Below are positions 42,643 through 52,332 of a DNA stretch of 64,000 nt, piece by piece (position 1 is the stretch's first letter; each line of letters begins with the position of its first letter). A program made the position numbers and the translations under genes. The notes below the pieces were generated by a model. It was not told the origin of the DNA. It did not search any database and worked only from the letters and a program-made list of their open reading frames with translations. Source of the stretch: Alphaproteobacteria bacterium (lineage in GTDB: Bacteria; Pseudomonadota; Alphaproteobacteria; Micropepsales; Micropepsaceae); contig CANHNJ010000010.1 of assembly GCA_947462105.1 (NCBI GenBank), positions 17,824-81,823 of the forward strand. The letters are read 5' to 3'.

Positions 42643-44499
42643 ATGAGGCTCGCCAAATACACCATCGGCGCCCGGATTTTCGGGGCTTTCGTCACCATGA
42701 GCGTCCTGATCGGCGCCATGGGAGTGGCAGGCTATGGCCTGCTCTCGGTGACGGGCGGTATTGCCGTCAACACGTTTGATGGCCCTCTGATGGCGATCAA
42801 CTATGCCCGCGCAGCGCATTTTGACTTTGCAGAGATGAAGCGCACCGAGCTGCGCTTCGAACATGCCGGCAGCGATGCCGAGCGCGTCGCCATCGCCGAG
42901 GAGATCGGCAGCATATACGCCAATTTCGAAACGGATCTGGGTGTCGCCGCCGAGCGCAGCCAGCATCCCGACGAACTGCGCATGATCCACGAATTGCGCC
43001 CACTGGTGCTGCAATGGCGCAAGCTTCGCGCCCAGGGCGCCATCGCTGAGCTGCCCCTGCTCGAAGTTTCGATCAACGAAAAATTCGATCTGCTGATCGA
43101 ATATGTCACTGGTCACAGCTTTATCAGTCGCCGCCAGACGGTGTACAATATCAACATTTTCAAAGACGCGGTTGGTGGCGTCACGCTGATGGCGTTGTTG
43201 CTGGCTGCGGCCATAACCTGGCGTCTGCGGTCCCGCATCGTCCGGCCGCTTGCCGCCGCCGCCGCCGTCGCCAACCGCATCGCCAAAGGCGAGCTGCAGA
43301 CCGCCATCCCGCCCGGCGGCAGTGACGAGACCGGCGCCCTACTCAATTCCATGACGGTGATGCAGGACAATATCCGCCAGATGATGGTGCGCGAGACGGC
43401 CATGCGCCGCTCGGCCGAGAACCGCCTCACCGACGCGCTTGAGACCTCGAATGAAGGCGTGATGCTGGTGGGGCCCGATGGCGTCCTGGCGCTGGCCAAT
43501 TCCTCGCTGCGCCGCTTCTTTCCGGAACTGGAAACTCTGCTGGTCCCCGGCACGCCGTTCGAGCAGGCGCTGGCCGCGATCCAGGGCCAGCTCGCGCCCG
43601 GCCCGCTGGATGGCATCGACATGAGCGGCCATGCCGAGCTGCAGCTCGCTTCAGGCCGCTGGCTGCGCCTGACCGGCACCGCCACCAGCGAAGGCGGCAC
43701 CATCATCTTCTTCTCCGACTTCACCGTCATCAAGGAGCGCGAGGAAAGCCTGCGCAAGGCGATGCAGCAGGCCGAAGCCGCCAACGCCGCCAAGACCCGC
43801 TTCCTCGCCAATATGAGCCATGAGCTGCGCACGCCGCTCAACGCCATCATCGGTTTCTCCGAGATCATCAACGGCCAATTGTTCGGCGGGCTCGGCAACG
43901 ACAAGTATCTCGATTATTCCGGCGACATCCTGCGCTCGGGCCGTCACCTGCTGGCGGTGATCAACGATGTGCTCGACCTGGTGAAGAGCGAATCCGGCCG
44001 CATGTCCTTCCGCGCCCAGGAACTGGACATGCGCGACGTGCTGGAAGATTGCGCCGCCATGATGCGCGAACAGTGCCATGCCGCCGGCCTCAACCTTGTC
44101 GTCGAAGGGGTGGAGTGGCCGCTGCCGGTGTCGGGTGACGCCGCCAAGCTGCGCCAGATTTCCCTCAACCTGCTGTCGAACGCCGCCAAGTTCACCGCGC
44201 AGGGCGGCACCATCTCGCTGGTGGCGCAAGACACGGCGGAAAGGCTGGCCATCACCGTGGGTGACACGGGCATCGGCATGAGCGCGGACGATATCGAGAT
44301 CGCCTTCCAGCCCTTCGGCCAGGTCGATAACCGGCTGGAGCGCCGCTATGAAGGCACCGGCCTTGGCCTGCCGCTCACCAAGTCGCTGGCCGAACTGCAT
44401 GGCGCCGCCATCGCCATCGACAGCGCGCGCGGCGAGGGCGCGCGTGTCACCATCACCTTCCCCAAGGCGGCGATGCTGGAGCTGGCCGAAGCGGTCTAG
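42643..44499 (+). CDS. Membrane-bound sensor histidine kinase (HAMP-PAS-HisKA)
   Basis: 618-residue kinase. Two membrane helices (~residues 13-35 and ~184-202) bracket a periplasmic four-helix sensor. HAMP is near residues 200-255 and PAS near 265-370 (LVGPDGVLALANSSLRRFF). The H-box is FLANMSHELRTPLNAIIGFS with the phospho-His near 401. The N-box (LLSNAAKFTA), G1 (GDTGIGMS) and G2 (GTGLGL) are complete. No response regulator adjoins it. The DUF16-like sensor has no recognised ligand. Confidence 0.94.
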   Translation: MRLAKYTIGARIFGAFVTMSVLIGAMGVAGYGLLSVTGGIAVNTFDGPLMAINYARAAHFDFAEMKRTELRFEHAGSDAERVAIAEEIGSIYANFETDLGVAAERSQHPDELRMIHELRPLVLQWRKLRAQGAIAELPLLEVSINEKFDLLIEYVTGHSFISRRQTVYNINIFKDAVGGVTLMALLLAAAITWRLRSRIVRPLAAAAAVANRIAKGELQTAIPPGGSDETGALLNSMTVMQDNIRQMMVRETAMRRSAENRLTDALETSNEGVMLVGPDGVLALANSSLRRFFPELETLLVPGTPFEQALAAIQGQLAPGPLDGIDMSGHAELQLASGRWLRLTGTATSEGGTIIFFSDFTVIKEREESLRKAMQQAEAANAAKTRFLANMSHELRTPLNAIIGFSEIINGQLFGGLGNDKYLDYSGDILRSGRHLLAVINDVLDLVKSESGRMSFRAQELDMRDVLEDCAAMMREQCHAAGLNLVVEGVEWPLPVSGDAAKLRQISLNLLSNAAKFTAQGGTISLVAQDTAERLAITVGDTGIGMSADDIEIAFQPFGQVDNRLERRYEGTGLGLPLTKSLAELHGAAIAIDSARGEGARVTITFPKAAMLELAEAV

Positions 44500-45029
44500 A
44501 CGCTCGGCTGCGTCGGGATCGGCCGCTGCGCCATGTGCTCTTTCGCAGTTTGAATGGCGCGCACAAAGGCGATCGGATCAGCGATGACGGGCGTCAGCAC
44601 CGAATCGTCGCCGGTGCCTTCGATCCGCACCGTGCCGTAATTGAAGATGCGGCCCAGGACGCCCTGGTTGACCCGCACGCCTTCGATGTTGGGCACCGCG
44701 ATCTCGTTGCTGCGCAGGGTGAAGACGCCGTATTTCTCGACGAAGCGATGGCTGGTGACGCCGACCTCGGTGGTCCATTTGCGCACGATCATCACCAGCG
44801 AATTGCAGACGCAGGCGATGAACAGCACCGCCACCAGCGCCGTGGCCCAGGTGACGGGATCGTCGCTGGCGAACGGCACGGGCCCCTGCTGGGCGCGGGC
44901 CAGTAAGGTCAGCAGCAAAAGCCCGGGCACCAGGATGCTGCCCCAGACAGCGACGTCATAAAGCCAATGGAACCTGGCGCGTACGATCACGGTTTCGCCT
45001 TCGCCCAGCGACTTGTCGATGTAGGACAT
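44496..45029 (-). CDS. PH-domain (YdbT-like) membrane protein
   Basis: 177-residue protein with two membrane helices (~residues 25-45 and 63-85) followed by a bacterial PH domain: TTEVGVTSHRFVEKYGVFTL, NIEGVRVNQGVLGRIFNYGT and VRIEGTGDD. Members of this family sit in the inner membrane with the PH domain in the cytoplasm. Function is unknown. The stop overlaps the convergent kinase stop by four bases. Confidence 0.9.
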   Translation of the reverse strand: MSYIDKSLGEGETVIVRARFHWLYDVAVWGSILVPGLLLLTLLARAQQGPVPFASDDPVTWATALVAVLFIACVCNSLVMIVRKWTTEVGVTSHRFVEKYGVFTLRSNEIAVPNIEGVRVNQGVLGRIFNYGTVRIEGTGDDSVLTPVIADPIAFVRAIQTAKEHMAQRPIPTQPSV

Positions 45030-45059
45030 GGAGCCTCCCGCTTTTGAAGGCAGCTTAGG

Positions 45060-46286
45060 TTACTTCAGGGCTGGCTTGAAGGTGCTGAGATTGCCGTCGT
45101 TCTTTTCCGGCGGCAGTCCCGTGATCTCCGCCAGCATCGGATAGATGTCCACGTTATCAAAAGGCTGCAGCGTCACGCCCCGGCGGAAGGACGGCCCACG
45201 GCCCAGGAACAGCGCATCCATGCTGCGCGCTTCGGGCGGATAGCCATGATCACCGGGCTTCTCTGCGGCCCAGTTCGCCACCGCCTGGCGCGTGACGATG
45301 CGCCAGCCATCTTCCGCCGCGCAGATCACGCCGGGCACGCGCGCGTTGGTGCCAAAATGCAGATGCGGCGGAATCTCGCCCTTGCGCCAGCAGGTGGCGT
45401 GGGGATGGCTGCCGGCCAGCGCCTTTTCCACTTCGGCTTCATGTCCCGGCAGGGGCTGGATGCCCGCCGACGGCCCGTAATAGAGCAGCTTGAATTTCGT
45501 GGTGTCGACGAATTCGTCCAGCACCACCATCTGGCCCTTCTTCATGTCGGCCAGGCCGTGGTCGGACAGGACCACCAGGTTGGTGCGTTGATACAGGCCG
45601 CGCCGCTTCAGCCCCGCCACCAGCGTGGCGATGGCGGCATCGACCTGGCGCAACGCCGTGTTCACTTCCGCCGCGTTGGGGCCGTGGTCATGGCCGGCTT
45701 CGTCCACGGCATCCAGATAGACGAAGGTGAGCGCGGGCCGCTGCGCCGCCGGCAGATCCATCCAGTTCAGCACCAGCGTGACGGCTTCGGCGGGAGAGGC
45801 GCCCTTGCGCCAGGGATCGATATAGCTGGCCCGGCCGCCATTGATGGCGACGTCAGACCCCGGCCAGGCGACGCTGGCGGTGCGCTTGCCCGCCTTGCCT
45901 GCCGTCACCCACAGGGGCGTGCCGCCGTTCCACCAGCGCGGATCGGCATAAGAATTGGCGGTCTTGGAGAAAGTCTCCGGCGACACTTTCGGGTCGTCCA
46001 TGGTGTTGGCAACCAGGCCGTGATGGTTGGGGCGCAGGCCCGTCACCAGCGTGTAGTGGTTGGGGAAGGTCTGGGACGGAAAGCTGGGGTGCACCGCCAC
46101 GGCATGGGCACCTTCCTTGGCCAGGGCCGTCAGGGTGGGGGTGATACCGCGCTTGAGGTAATCGGCCCGGAAGGCATCGATCGAGATCACGATGAGCGGC
46201 GCCGGGCTTTTGGATGCCGGGCCTTGGGCCATCGCCGGGGTCATGCCCCAGGCTGCCACTGCCACCGCCGCCAACAGCCTTTTCAT
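45060..46286 (-). CDS. Ectonucleotide pyrophosphatase/phosphodiesterase family protein
   Basis: 408-residue exported alkaline-phosphatase-superfamily enzyme. The signal peptide is KRLLAAVAVAAWGMTPAMAQ. The first metal Asp is in VISIDAFRADYLKR and the nucleophile Thr in SQTFPNHYTLVTGL, the NPP pattern. Further ligands are DEAGHDHGPNA, LSDHGLADMK and the last H in PGDHGYPPEARSM. It cleaves phosphodiester bonds of nucleotides or phosphonates in the periplasm. ATG 46286 is preferred to GTG 46295. Confidence 0.92.
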   Translation of the reverse strand: MKRLLAAVAVAAWGMTPAMAQGPASKSPAPLIVISIDAFRADYLKRGITPTLTALAKEGAHAVAVHPSFPSQTFPNHYTLVTGLRPNHHGLVANTMDDPKVSPETFSKTANSYADPRWWNGGTPLWVTAGKAGKRTASVAWPGSDVAINGGRASYIDPWRKGASPAEAVTLVLNWMDLPAAQRPALTFVYLDAVDEAGHDHGPNAAEVNTALRQVDAAIATLVAGLKRRGLYQRTNLVVLSDHGLADMKKGQMVVLDEFVDTTKFKLLYYGPSAGIQPLPGHEAEVEKALAGSHPHATCWRKGEIPPHLHFGTNARVPGVICAAEDGWRIVTRQAVANWAAEKPGDHGYPPEARSMDALFLGRGPSFRRGVTLQPFDNVDIYPMLAEITGLPPEKNDGNLSTFKPALK

Positions 46287-46461
46287 CGCCAGCACCCCGC
46301 CTCTGGCATCAGCCTAGCGCGGCCCCGTGACGTTTCATACCGGCCCGCCCCGGTGCGCGTGGTCGCATGCCCGCCGCCCGGCATGCCCGCAAATTGCCTT
46401 GATCGGCGGCCAAATTCCGCCTCTCATATCCTTAACATTTATAAACAGGGGAGGCTTTCCA

Positions 46462-47154
46462 ATGAAGCGCAGCATCACGAGTTCTCTTATCACCCTCGGC
46501 CTGGTGGCCGCAGTCACCGGCAGCATCGTCGCGGTGCAGGCCCAGGGCACGGCGGCAAACGCCAACATGTCCTTCTTCATCACCAGCGTCGGCACCGGCA
46601 ATGGCGCCAATCTCGGTGGCCTGGCGGGCGCAGACGCGCATTGCACGGCGCTGGCCAAGGCGGCCGGTTCGACCAAGACCAACTGGCGCGCCTATCTCAG
46701 CATCACCGCGACGCCTGCCGCCAACGGCCAGCCGGCCGGCGCGCCGGTCGATGCCCGCAGCCGCATCGGTTCGGGCCCCTGGTACAATGCCAAGGGCGTG
46801 CTGGTGGCCAGCACTATCGACGAGCTGCATTCCAAGGCCCTGACCAAGGACCTGCTGCTGACCGAGAAGGGCGTCACCAACAACGGCATGGGCGACACCC
46901 CCAACACCCACGACATCCTGACGGGCTCGGACACGGCGGGCCGCTACCTGGCGACGGGCGGCGACACCACCTGCAAGAACTGGACGAGCGGCGCCGAAGG
47001 TTCGGCGATGCTGGGCCATTTCGACGGCCGTGGCCCCAATGCCAATCGCAACTTCACCTCCTGGAACTCGTCGCACATGTCGCGTTCCTGCAGCCAGCCT
47101 GACCTTGTCGCCACCGGCGGCGCGGGCCAGCTCTACTGCTTCGTGGCCAACTAG
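46462..47154 (+). CDS. Secreted lectin-like protein
   Basis: 230-residue exported protein. The signal peptide is KRSITSSLITLGLVAAVTGS. The body follows a C-type-lectin/endostatin-like family seen in alphaproteobacteria: GGLAGADAHCTALAKAAGST, NWRAYLSIT, GSGPWYNAKGVLVA, NGMGDTPNTHDILTGSDTAG, and a C-terminal SWNSSHMSRSCS. Four cysteines may form two disulfides. ATG 46462 has GGGGAGG at 46448-46454. A sugar ligand is inferred from the fold only. A strong terminator follows. Confidence 0.8.
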   Translation: MKRSITSSLITLGLVAAVTGSIVAVQAQGTAANANMSFFITSVGTGNGANLGGLAGADAHCTALAKAAGSTKTNWRAYLSITATPAANGQPAGAPVDARSRIGSGPWYNAKGVLVASTIDELHSKALTKDLLLTEKGVTNNGMGDTPNTHDILTGSDTAGRYLATGGDTTCKNWTSGAEGSAMLGHFDGRGPNANRNFTSWNSSHMSRSCSQPDLVATGGAGQLYCFVAN

Positions 47155-47173
47155 TCTGATCGCCTGAAATGCG

Positions 47174-47206
47174 AAAAGCCCGCCTCGAAAGAGGCGGGCT
47201 TTTTTG
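47174..47206 (+). terminator. Rho-independent terminator of the lectin-like gene
   Basis: AAAAGCCCGCCTC-GAAA-GAGGCGGGCTTTTTT, a long perfect stem with a T tract, 20 bases after the stop. Confidence 0.93.
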
Positions 47207-47224
47207 TTGGCCTGGTTGCTGGAC

Positions 47225-47269
47225 CTAACGGTCCGCGTGATCCGGCAGCAGGACTTCGCGCACGCCTCC
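47225..47269 (-). pseudogene. 3'-end remnant of a second ftsK gene
   Basis: Fourteen codons (GVREVLLPDHADR and a TAG stop) match the C-terminus of the intact ftsK that ends 40 bases further along ([13 protein letters not shown]). By my count 12 of 13 residues agree but only 30 of 42 bases, so nearly every difference is synonymous. The upstream part of that frame is not FtsK. Confidence 0.75.
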
Positions 47270-47309
47270 GCGCGCCGAAGGCGCGCCATGAAATAATTAA
47301 AGGCGTGCG

Positions 47310-49742
47310 TTACCGGTCAGCATGGTCGGGGAGAAAAACCTCGCGTACGCCTTTATGGTTGGGCGATGAGACGACACCTTCCTGCTCCATCCGCTCGATC
47401 AGGGTGGCGGCGCGGTTGTAGCCGATCTGCAGGCGGCGCTGGATATACGATGTGCTGGCCTTGCGGTCGCGCGCCACCACGGCCAGCGCCTTGTCATACA
47501 GGTCGTCGCCGCTGTCGCCATTGCCCTGGCCGAACTGGGCATAGGAATCGCCTTCGCCATCCTCGTCCGGTTCCTCGGTGATGGCGTCGAGATATTCCGG
47601 CGCGCCCTGGCTCTTGAGGAAGCGCACCACGTCTTCAACTTCATGGTCGCTGACAAACGGGCCATGAACGCGGCGGATGCGCCCGCCCGCCGCCATGTAG
47701 AGCATGTCGCCCTGGCCCAGCAATTGCTCGGCGCCCTGCTCGCCCAGGATGGTGCGGCTGTCGATCTTCGATGTGACCTGGAAAGAGATGCGGGTAGGGA
47801 AGTTGGCCTTGATGGTGCCGGTGATGACGTCCACGCTGGGCCGTTGTGTCGCCGCAATAAGATGGATGCCCGCCGCGCGCGCCATCTGCGCCAGGCGCTG
47901 CACCGCGCCTTCGATTTCCTTGCCCGACACCATCATCAGGTCGGCGACTTCGTCCACCACCACCACGATGTAGGGCATGGCTTCGAATTCCAGCGTCTCG
48001 TCCTCATACACCGGCTTGCCGGTCTCGCGGTCGAAACCGGTCTGCACGGTGCGCTTGAGGATCTCGCCCTTGTCCTTGGCCTTGGCGACGCGTTCGTTGA
48101 AGGCCTCGACGCCACGCACGCCCATCTTGGACATCTTGCGATAGCGTTCTTCCATCTCGCGCACCGCCCATTTCAGGGCGACAATGGCCTTGCGCGGATC
48201 GGTAACGACCGGCGACAGCAGATGCGGAATGCCATCATAGACCGACAGTTCCAGCATCTTCGGGTCGATCATGATCAGGCGGCATTGCTGCGGCGACATG
48301 CGATAGAGCAGCGACAGGATCATGGTGTTGAGGCCGACCGACTTGCCCGAGCCGGTGGTGCCCGCCACCAGCAAGTGGGGCATCTTGGCCAGGTCAGCCA
48401 TCACCGGCTCGCCGCCGATGGTCTTGCCCAGCGCCAGGGTGAGCGGCGCGCGGGCCTTTTCATATTCGCCGGATGCGAACATGTCGCGCAGATAGATGGT
48501 CTCGCGGGTCTGGTTGGGCAGCTCGATGCCGATGACGTTGCGGCCCGAAATGGTGGCGATGCGCGCCGACACCGCCGACATATTGCGGGCGACGTCATCC
48601 GACAGCGAGATCACGCGGCTGGACTTCACGCCGGCCGCCGGTTCGAATTCATACAGGGTGACGACGGGGCCGGGACGCACGGCGGTGATACGGCCCTTGA
48701 CGCCGAAGTCGGACAGCACCGCTTCCAGCATGCGGGCATTTTCTTCCAGCGCCTCGTCGGTCAGGTGCGCGGTGTCCTTCACCGCCGCCGGCTCGGCCAG
48801 CAGGTCCAGCGCCGGAAGCTGGTATTCGCCGCTGTCCAGGTTCAGCGCGGTCTGCTTGCGCTTCTCGGCCGTGACTGCGACCGCTTTCTTGGCGGCGTCG
48901 CGCTTGACGCGGCCCTCGCGGCTTGTCCGACGTTCGGCCAGGCGCTGCGCCGCGATCGGCTCGCGCGACGCCGCGATGCCGTCATCGTCATCGCCGAAGT
49001 GATAGCCTTCGTCATCCTCATCATCATGCGGCTCGTGGCGCTCGTCATCGTCCTCGGCGCGCGGGCGGCGGAAGTTGGAAAGCTTCAGCAGGCCGCCCAG
49101 CCACAGCGCCGTGCCCGGCAGGTCGGAAGCAGCGCGCAGCAGCGGCTTGAATTTCAGCCCGGTGGCGAGGAAGGCCAGCGGCAGTCCCGCCAGCAGCAGG
49201 ATCAGCGGCAGGGCATAGGTCAGCCAGGGCGCACCCCACACCTGCCCGGCATGCTGCGACAGGCCCGCTGCGGCGATGCCGATCAGTCCACCCGCACCGG
49301 CGGGCAGCGACGCGGGCGCCGGGATCATGCCCAGCCCCGCCGCCACGATCACGGTGGACAGCGGCCAGGCCACGGCCCGCCACATGGCATATTTCAGCGA
49401 GCGGCCGCGCATGGCGCGCGTGCCCCACACCAGCAGCGGTGCCAGCGCGCAGATCGCGGCAAAGCCGAAGCTCTGCAGCAGCAGGTCGGCGGCGACTGCC
49501 CCGAACGGGCCCATACAGTTGAGCGCCTCGCGGCCATTGGCGTTGTTGATGCTGGGATCGGCGGCGTGATAGCCGGCCAGCGCGACCAGCGCCGCCAGCG
49601 CGGCGGCGATCAGGATCAGGCCGGCGCCGCGATAGACCAGGATGCGAAACAGCCGGCTCATCGCCTGGCGCGCTTCGGTCAATGCATCCTTCATCGCGCC
49701 GCCGCGCGCCCTTGGAGAATAGACTGTCGTAGCCTTTGCCAT
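47310..49742 (-). CDS. ftsK: DNA translocase FtsK
   Basis: 810-residue septal DNA pump that moves chromosome termini at division and activates XerCD. Four N-terminal membrane helices (~residues 35-190) are followed by an acidic/basic linker (~220-300). The motor domain has Walker [11 protein letters not shown] near residue 465 and Walker [13 protein letters not shown]. The gamma winged helix ([20 protein letters not shown]) at the C-terminus recognises KOPS. The linker is short for this family. A remnant of another ftsK 3' end lies just downstream. Confidence 0.97.
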   Translation of the reverse strand: MAKATTVYSPRARGGAMKDALTEARQAMSRLFRILVYRGAGLILIAAALAALVALAGYHAADPSINNANGREALNCMGPFGAVAADLLLQSFGFAAICALAPLLVWGTRAMRGRSLKYAMWRAVAWPLSTVIVAAGLGMIPAPASLPAGAGGLIGIAAAGLSQHAGQVWGAPWLTYALPLILLLAGLPLAFLATGLKFKPLLRAASDLPGTALWLGGLLKLSNFRRPRAEDDDERHEPHDDEDDEGYHFGDDDDGIAASREPIAAQRLAERRTSREGRVKRDAAKKAVAVTAEKRKQTALNLDSGEYQLPALDLLAEPAAVKDTAHLTDEALEENARMLEAVLSDFGVKGRITAVRPGPVVTLYEFEPAAGVKSSRVISLSDDVARNMSAVSARIATISGRNVIGIELPNQTRETIYLRDMFASGEYEKARAPLTLALGKTIGGEPVMADLAKMPHLLVAGTTGSGKSVGLNTMILSLLYRMSPQQCRLIMIDPKMLELSVYDGIPHLLSPVVTDPRKAIVALKWAVREMEERYRKMSKMGVRGVEAFNERVAKAKDKGEILKRTVQTGFDRETGKPVYEDETLEFEAMPYIVVVVDEVADLMMVSGKEIEGAVQRLAQMARAAGIHLIAATQRPSVDVITGTIKANFPTRISFQVTSKIDSRTILGEQGAEQLLGQGDMLYMAAGGRIRRVHGPFVSDHEVEDVVRFLKSQGAPEYLDAITEEPDEDGEGDSYAQFGQGNGDSGDDLYDKALAVVARDRKASTSYIQRRLQIGYNRAATLIERMEQEGVVSSPNHKGVREVFLPDHADR

Positions 49743-49774
49743 GCCTTGCTCCTCGGGCTCGCGGTCTGTTGTTT

Positions 49775-49859
49775 CCCCCCTCTGTCCGCCACGCGGGCAA
49801 GCCCGCTAGCGGACATCTCCCCCCGCCAAATGCTTCGCATCGCGGGGGAAGAAAGCCGG
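49775..49859. repeat. Dispersed structured repeat, family B copy 1
   Basis: Cruciform-like element: GTCCGC-cac-GCGGGC-aa-GCCCGC-ta-GCGGAC, then CCCCCGC..GCGGGGG and GAAGAAAGCCGG. The same order occurs at 57724-57807. It lies between ftsK and the aminotransferase, just past the aminotransferase 3' end. Confidence 0.85.
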
Positions 49860-49878
49860 AGTTCAGTCCAATCAGCCG

Positions 49879-51075
49879 TTACGCCCGGTCCAGAAAATTC
49901 CGTACCCTTTCGAGTGCGGTAAGAATGGTTGACAAATCACTAACGAGGGCAATGCGGATATAGGAAAAGCCAGGGTTTGACTGGGTTTTTCCGGCTTCAG
50001 TTTCCCGGCCGACATAGGCGCCGGGCAAGACGCGGACGCCTTCGGCCTGCCATAGCCGCAAGGCCGCATCCTCGCCCTGGTCCACATCCAGCCAGAGGAA
50101 GAAGCCACCCTGGGGCCGCGTCATGCGGCCTTCCAGGATTCGTTCCGCCGCTGCCATCTTCGCCTGATAGGCGGCACGACCCGCATCAACATGGGCCTCG
50201 TCATTCCAGCAGGCGGCGCTGGCCGCCAGGATGGGCGCGGGCACCTGCGGCCCCGCCACGTTGCGGAAGGCGCGGAACCGGGCGATCAGGTTGGCGCAGC
50301 CTGCCACCATGCCGCTGCGCAGCCCCGGCAGGCCGGACCGTTTCGACAGCGAATGAAACGTCAGCAGCCGCGAAAAGCCGCCGGACTGCGCGAAGCGCGC
50401 CGTCAGGGCGCAAACCGGCGGCGCGTCGAACCAGATGTCGGCATAGCATTCGTCCGCCAGCACCAGGAAATCGTGCCGCTCGGCCAGTTCGAAAAGCGTG
50501 CGCCAATAGGCTTCGCTGGCGAAGGCGCCCTCCGGGTTGGATGGGCTGCAGATGAAGACGGCGGCGATGCGGTCCAGCACCGCCGCAGGCAGCGATGCGT
50601 AATCGGGCAGGAAGCCGGTGTCCTGGCGCGCCGGGACATAGAGCGGCTCGGCCCCGCAGGCCAGCGCCGCCGCAGCATAGACCTGGTAAAAGGGATTGGG
50701 CATGGCGACGATGGGCTGCCCGCCGCCCTTGCGCTCCGGCATGAAGGGAAACAGGACCGAGAACAGGCCCTCGCGCGTGCCGTTCAGCGGCAGCACATGC
50801 CGCTCCGGATCGATGCGCCCTTCCGGCAATCCGAAGCGCCGCGTCACCCAGCCCGCAGCGGCCTGGCGCCATTCCCCGGTCCCATCGATCATCGGATAAT
50901 TGCCGAAGCGGGCGGCCTCGCGCGCCATGGCCGCCGTGACAAACTCCGGCACGGCCCCGGCGGGATCGCCCAGCGACAAGCGGATCGGCTCCTTGCCGGG
51001 CTTTTCATCCCCCAAAAGGGCGGCCAGCCGCGCAAAAGGGCCGTCGGGCAGGGCGGAAATACGGGGCAGCGACAC
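49879..51075 (-). CDS. PLP-dependent aminotransferase (DapC-like)
   Basis: 398-residue fold-type I aminotransferase. The PLP lysine is in TFHSLSKRSGLPGLRSG. Substrate and cofactor residues appear in PLNGTREGLFSVLFPF, FICSPSNPEGAF and LADECYADIWF, with RPQGGFFLWLDV near the end. It is closest by eye to N-succinyldiaminopimelate aminotransferase of alphaproteobacteria, which would serve lysine and peptidoglycan synthesis. asd of the same pathway is at 60 kb. GTG 51075 starts VSLPRISALPDG. The longer frame is without homology. Confidence 0.85.
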   Translation of the reverse strand: MSLPRISALPDGPFARLAALLGDEKPGKEPIRLSLGDPAGAVPEFVTAAMAREAARFGNYPMIDGTGEWRQAAAGWVTRRFGLPEGRIDPERHVLPLNGTREGLFSVLFPFMPERKGGGQPIVAMPNPFYQVYAAAALACGAEPLYVPARQDTGFLPDYASLPAAVLDRIAAVFICSPSNPEGAFASEAYWRTLFELAERHDFLVLADECYADIWFDAPPVCALTARFAQSGGFSRLLTFHSLSKRSGLPGLRSGMVAGCANLIARFRAFRNVAGPQVPAPILAASAACWNDEAHVDAGRAAYQAKMAAAERILEGRMTRPQGGFFLWLDVDQGEDAALRLWQAEGVRVLPGAYVGRETEAGKTQSNPGFSYIRIALVSDLSTILTALERVRNFLDRA

Positions 51076-51214
51076 GCAGGCATTCCGTGAGAGAAGCGCG
51101 GCGAAGCTAGCCGCAAGGCGGCGCTTCGGCCATGAAATTGTCACGGGCTGGGGCAAGGCTTTTCCGCATGGGCGCGCTTTGTGGCAGCATGCGCCCGCCT
51201 GGGACGGGGTGGCC

Positions 51215-52180
51215 ATGAAATATCCGGTTGGCATATCCGCGATAGCCGTGCTGGCGGTTTTGGCCGCTGCGGTGCCCGCACCGGCACAAGCGCCTCCACC
51301 TGTCGTGGCAGACGAAATCTACACCGTCTCGGTGACGGCGGATTCGCGTGGCCCCGCCATCTGGCGCGTCAGCCGGGGCAATGCCGAAGTCTGGATCCTG
51401 GCCACGGTCGGGCTGATGCCCGAAGACCTGGAATGGAACAAGCAGAGCCTGGAAAAAGTCATCACCGGCGCCAAGCAGGTGATGCTGCCGCCGCAACCCG
51501 ATCTCAACCTGATCGATATTGGCTGGTTCTATCTGTGGAACAGCAGTCTCATCTACCAGCCACGGGGACAGACGCTGGAAGGCTCGCTGCCGGAAAGCCT
51601 GCGCGCCCGCTTCGTGGCGGTGCGGACCCTGGCCAAGCGGGAAGCGGATCGTTATGCCCGCGATATTCCCGCCGTGGCGGCGATCAAGCTCAGCGGCGAT
51701 TTCGCCCGCGCCCGCGATCTTACCAGGCGTGAACCCAGACGCACCGTCGAACGCATCGCGCGCGAGGCCAAGGTCAAGATCGCCAATGTCGGCACGTTTG
51801 AAGTGATGCCGGCGGTGCGCGAACTGCTCAACCTTCCCCATGACAAGCAGCGCATCTGCCTGGAGCAGGTGGTGGCCGATACCGAACAACTGGCGCGCAA
51901 CGCCGAGCGCGCCTCTGATGCCTGGGCCGATGGCCGCATCCTGGCGGCGCAGCCGCATTATTCCGAGACGCGGCTGATCGATTGCGCCACGTCGCTATCT
52001 GCCAGCGCCGCCAGTGTCGAGACGGCGCATAACACGCTGCTGGCCAACGCCATCGATGCCGCGCTGCGGACACCGGGCAAGAGCGTGGCGGTGATCCCGC
52101 TGGGACCGCTGACCCGCAAAGGTGGCGTGCTTGATCTGCTGGGATCGAAAGGCGTGACGATCCATCAACCCGAAGCTTGA
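51215..52180 (+). CDS. Exported TraB/GumN-like protein lacking the usual GxxH motif
   Basis: 321-residue exported protein. The signal peptide is SAIAVLAVLAAAVPAPAQA. The start PAIWRVSRGNAEVWILATVG follows the TraB/GumN (PF01963) pattern, but the invariant GTxH is replaced by ATVG, so the predicted metal-dependent activity may be lost. The rest is helical (LPESLRARFVAVRTLAKREA; RICLEQVVADTEQLARNAER) and ends in SVAVIPLGPLTRKGGVLDLL as in the family. ATG 51215 and GTG 51209 are both possible. Confidence 0.75.
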   Translation: MKYPVGISAIAVLAVLAAAVPAPAQAPPPVVADEIYTVSVTADSRGPAIWRVSRGNAEVWILATVGLMPEDLEWNKQSLEKVITGAKQVMLPPQPDLNLIDIGWFYLWNSSLIYQPRGQTLEGSLPESLRARFVAVRTLAKREADRYARDIPAVAAIKLSGDFARARDLTRREPRRTVERIAREAKVKIANVGTFEVMPAVRELLNLPHDKQRICLEQVVADTEQLARNAERASDAWADGRILAAQPHYSETRLIDCATSLSASAASVETAHNTLLANAIDAALRTPGKSVAVIPLGPLTRKGGVLDLLGSKGVTIHQPEA

Positions 52181-52328
52181 ACTCGAGCGCTGCAGCGAAG
52201 CCGCAGCGCGACCATCCGCATCCGACAGCCTCCTTCCCCCTTCGGGGCGAAGCGCCACGTAATGGGGAAGGTGTCGCAACGAGGTGTCTGCTTCTTGGCA
52301 GACCCGAGTTGCGACGGATGGGGGTTCA
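52181..52328. repeat. Dispersed structured repeat, family A copy 3
   Basis: Stem 1 here is GCGCTGC/GCAGCGC in place of the GCCCGGC/GCCGGGC of copies A1 and A2. The inner hairpin is GTCTGC-TTCTTG-GCAGAC in place of GTCGCC/GGCGAC. The outer GTCGCAAC/GTTGCGAC stem and the GACGGATGGGGGTTCA end are the same. It sits between converging TraB-like and amt genes. Confidence 0.85.
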
Positions 52329-52332
52329 ATAA

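Noticed and set aside
47643..49922. 759-codon open frame antisense to ftsK
   Set aside because: Shadow of ftsK codon bias; composition is typical of antisense frames and has no recognisable domain.
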